A DNA stretch of 64,000 bases. Source: UBA7657 sp049652985. Its GTDB lineage: Bacteria > Pseudomonadota > Alphaproteobacteria > Micavibrionales > Micavibrionaceae. Position numbers and translations under genes: made by a program. This document shows positions 61,755 through 64,000 of the stretch, piece by piece (the stretch's first letter is position 1; the number at the start of each line of letters is the position of its first letter). The notes beneath the pieces are model-generated. The model was given only the letters and a program-made list of their open reading frames with translations. It did no database searches and had not been told where the DNA came from. The stretch spans positions 124,001-188,000 of the forward strand of contig JBASFK010000001.1 in the NCBI GenBank assembly GCA_049652985.1, read 5' to 3'.

Positions 61755-63380
61755 CTAGGGCACGCTGCGTGTGGAAATCTGTCGCGGGTCCATTTTAATT
61801 TCGATCAAGGCAGCTTTGTCCAGTTTGCAAACTTCAGGCCATAGTTTTTTGAAATCACTGGCATTATTTACACGAGCTGAGAAAGCACCGTAACTCTCGC
61901 CAAGCTTCACAAAATCCGGATTCGTCAGCGCCGTGCCGCTGACGCGCCCCGGAAATTCGCGTTCCTGGTGCATGCGGATAGTACCGTACATATTGTTGTT
62001 GCAGACGATGATGACGGGTTTCACCTTGTGATGCATGGCGGTCGCAAGCTCCTGCCCCGTCATCATGAAACCGCCATCACCGCAGAAACCGATCACCATG
62101 CGCTCCGGATATTGTAACGATGCGGCAACCGCCGCAGGCACCGCATACCCCATCGCGCCACAAACAGGGCCCACCAAACGCCCCGGCCGCCTGAACTTCA
62201 GATAACGCTGCGGCCAGCCCGCGAAATTCCCGGCATCTACCGTCACGATCGCATCGCCGGGAAGAAACTCCTGCATCACGCGCAAAATTTCCGTCATGTC
62301 CGCGCCATCCCAGCCCTGCATCGGCGCGCCGATGGTCGTCCATTCCTCGTAATCCGCGCGCGCAGCTTTACACCATGACGCCCATTTCAAGCCCTCATTG
62401 TTTAACTTCGCAAGCTCGGCGATCAAAAGCGGCGCATGCGCCAGCACCTTGATCGTCGGCTTGAACGCTTTTCCGAACACTTCCGGCGCGTGATAAACAT
62501 GGATGGTTTTCTGGCCTTTCTTCGGAATCGTATAGGCCTGAACACTGACTTCATCGGGTCGCGATCCGAGGAAGATCAGCAGGCCCGCTTCCTCCAGCCG
62601 TTTCGTCAGCTTCGGATTGGTGCCGAAACTGAGTTCGCCGATATAACAGGGGTGATTGTGGTCGAAAATATCCTGCTGGCGGAATCCGCCGCAGACCGGG
62701 ATGTTCGTCACAGCACAGAAATCTTCCAGAGTTTTGCATTCCTCGTCCCGCCAGTGGCCGCCGACAATAATGATGGGCCTTTCAGCGGCAGCAATTGTTT
62801 TCAGGATTTTGGGATACTCAGCGGATGCCAGGAATCCCGCGCGCTGAATTTTCTTCTGTTTCGCGGGCTTCGCCTCGCCGCTTTCAAAAAGAACATCCTC
62901 CGGCAAACCCACTACCACCGGCCCCGTCCGCCATTCCAGCGCTGCAACGAATGCGTGGTCGATAACCTTTGGAATCGAGGCGATGGATTCAATGACGAAT
63001 GTGTCCTTGGCGATGGGCTTGAACATGGCCTCGATGTCGAATTCCTGGAATGCCTCCCGCCCCCGGTCGCGCGAATGAATAAGGCCCGAAAATAAAATAA
63101 CCGGCGTGGACGATTGCCGCGCCGTATGAATTCCGATCGACGCATTACAGGCCCCCGGCCCGCGCGTCACGAACACGATGCCCGGCCCGCCGGTCATCTG
63201 GGCATGCGCCTCGGCCATGAAGGCCGCGCCCGATTCATGGCGGCAGGTAATGACCTGGATTTCAGGATGATCGAGGAACGCGTCCAGCACCGGCAGGTAA
63301 CTCTCGCCCGCAACGCAGAACACCCGGTCGATGCCGTAGCGCACAAGCGTTTCAACCAGTATTTTTCCGCCTGAAGCCAT
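61755..63380 (-). CDS. thiamine-diphosphate-dependent enzyme, acetolactate synthase-like
   Basis: This 541-residue ThDP enzyme has the three-domain order of acetolactate synthase and relatives. RVFCVAGESYLPVLDAF is near the N-terminus, with the ThDP-activating Glu in ITCRHESGAAFMAEAHA. VFVTRGPGACNASIGIHTA follows, and the cofactor motif GDGGFMMTGQELATAMHHK...CNNN is near the C-terminus. FAD-binding and regulatory-subunit features of IlvB are not obvious, so substrate is open (oxalyl-, benzoylformate- or 2-oxo acid decarboxylase relatives). No ilvH follows. GAGGA precedes the ATG. Confidence 0.88.
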   Translation of the reverse strand: MASGGKILVETLVRYGIDRVFCVAGESYLPVLDAFLDHPEIQVITCRHESGAAFMAEAHAQMTGGPGIVFVTRGPGACNASIGIHTARQSSTPVILFSGLIHSRDRGREAFQEFDIEAMFKPIAKDTFVIESIASIPKVIDHAFVAALEWRTGPVVVGLPEDVLFESGEAKPAKQKKIQRAGFLASAEYPKILKTIAAAERPIIIVGGHWRDEECKTLEDFCAVTNIPVCGGFRQQDIFDHNHPCYIGELSFGTNPKLTKRLEEAGLLIFLGSRPDEVSVQAYTIPKKGQKTIHVYHAPEVFGKAFKPTIKVLAHAPLLIAELAKLNNEGLKWASWCKAARADYEEWTTIGAPMQGWDGADMTEILRVMQEFLPGDAIVTVDAGNFAGWPQRYLKFRRPGRLVGPVCGAMGYAVPAAVAASLQYPERMVIGFCGDGGFMMTGQELATAMHHKVKPVIIVCNNNMYGTIRMHQEREFPGRVSGTALTNPDFVKLGESYGAFSARVNNASDFKKLWPEVCKLDKAALIEIKMDPRQISTRSVP

Positions 63381-63505
63381 AGGTTCCTCTAATATAGCCG
63401 GTCTTCATAGTATGAGATCGGCGGGAAAAAACAATCACGGCGTATGGAAACCCGGCGCAAATTACTTTATAGTAGTATTGTATTGAACCGCCGCAGCAGG
63501 TCCGC

Positions 63506-64000
63506 ATGCCGTATACTCTCGACAGGGTGAAAATTCTCGTCATCGACGACATGATCCCCATGCAGTCACTTATAAAATCCATTCTCACCATTTATGGCTT
63601 CAAGGAAATTTTTACCGCCGGCGACGGCGAGGAAGGCTTCGATCTCCTCTGCCGTCACAACCCTGATCTCGTCATCACCGACTGGGTGATGGAACCGCTC
63701 GACGGCCTCGGCTTCACCGAAAAAGTGCGGCGCAATCCCCTGAGCCCCAACCCTTACGTGCCCATTTTAATGATGACCGGGTTCAGCTCCCGTCTGCGGG
63801 TTGAGGGCGCGCGTGACACGGGCATAACTGAATTTCTCGTCAAGCCGTTCGGTTCACGCGATTTGTGTGCGCGTATCGTGCAGATCATAGAAAAACCGCG
63901 CCAGTTCGTCGACGCCGAGCAGTTCTTCGGGCCCGACCGCCGCCGCCGCGACGACCACGATTATGAAGGCGCGCGCAAACGCGGCGACGATCCTAATAAA
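63506..64000 (+). CDS. response regulator receiver protein (3' end beyond window)
   Basis: The frame is open to the last base, with 165 codons visible. A CheY-like receiver domain is clear: acidic pair in ILVIDDM (about 10-16), phospho-acceptor Asp in LVITDWVM, Thr in LMMTGFSS and Lys in FLVKPFG. A basic tail follows with FFGPDRRRRDDHD, a motif often seen after receivers in Alphaproteobacteria. No output domain is visible before the edge. The partner kinase is unknown. Confidence 0.88.
   Translation, partial: MPYTLDRVKILVIDDMIPMQSLIKSILTIYGFKEIFTAGDGEEGFDLLCRHNPDLVITDWVMEPLDGLGFTEKVRRNPLSPNPYVPILMMTGFSSRLRVEGARDTGITEFLVKPFGSRDLCARIVQIIEKPRQFVDAEQFFGPDRRRRDDHDYEGARKRGDDPNK

Overview
The window is a gene-dense stretch of a bacterial chromosome. 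Coding regions fill almost all of it, many neighbours overlap by 4 to 30 bases, and no gap between genes exceeds about 200 bases. Gene content points to an alphaproteobacterium. The evidence is the serS-pcm-LysM/M23-yajC-secD-secF-Mth938 cluster with a squalene/phytoene-synthase-like gene beyond it, a 7Fe ferredoxin FdxA, a thioredoxin-reductase-like ferredoxin-NADP reductase, TrmFO, a 17 kDa-antigen-type lipoprotein, and a response regulator ending in the PDRRRR motif seen in this class. The order is not decidable from the sequence; a Micavibrio- or Rhodospirillales-like lineage is only a guess. There is no rRNA, CRISPR array, insertion sequence with a transposase, or recognisable prophage.

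Layout. 1-6.6 kb: end of coaBC, dut, two small unknown genes, mutS, a cysteine-synthase-family enzyme and an outer-membrane barrel. 6.7-14.6 kb: a methyltransferase, an AT-rich phospholipase-D-like gene beside tRNA-Ser(CGA), a transglutaminase-like protein, ferredoxin reductase, a second cysteine-synthase-family gene, fdxA and a lipoprotein. 14.7-20 kb: a Y-family polymerase, then a tight operon of cystathionine beta-synthase type enzyme, cystathionine lyase, pyrimidine-dimer glycosylase-like protein and trmFO. 20-22.7 kb: three lipoprotein genes (two with Tat signals), a lipase, and a 146-bp MITE-like palindrome. 22.7-31 kb: the sec/pcm/serS cluster, including homologues of two mitochondrial complex I assembly factors, with sodB on the opposite strand. 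31-38.7 kb: N-formylglutamate amidohydrolase family, lipB, small unknown genes, tRNA-Leu(GAG), maeB, mgtE and a LuxR-type HTH protein. 38.8-49.3 kb: class A PBP, rnhA/P-loop ATPase/ispH, gmhA, xseB-ispA, dxs. 49.3-64 kb: AT-rich membrane protein, small genes behind a leaderless promoter, HAD hydrolase, sppA-aroC-thioesterase-fabI, pdxH-htpG, a cysteine-rich secreted protein, a degenerate zincin, a ThDP enzyme, and a response regulator cut by the window edge.

The genes are mostly housekeeping: isoprenoid precursors (dxs, ispH, ispA), sulfur amino acids (three fold-type II PLP enzymes plus a lyase), protein export, envelope biogenesis and nucleic-acid repair. The most unusual signal is a family of GC-rich palindromic repeats. 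One copy lies inside the dxs reading frame and adds about 28 residues. Another sits in frame just upstream of maeB. This resembles the palindromic elements known inside Rickettsia genes. A second, unrelated palindrome at 22.3 kb supplies the stop codon of its neighbouring gene. Several proteins look like catalytically dead members of enzyme families: a zincin, a histidine phosphatase, a LytM protein and a squalene synthase homologue. No complete new multi-gene system such as a defence island could be demonstrated.
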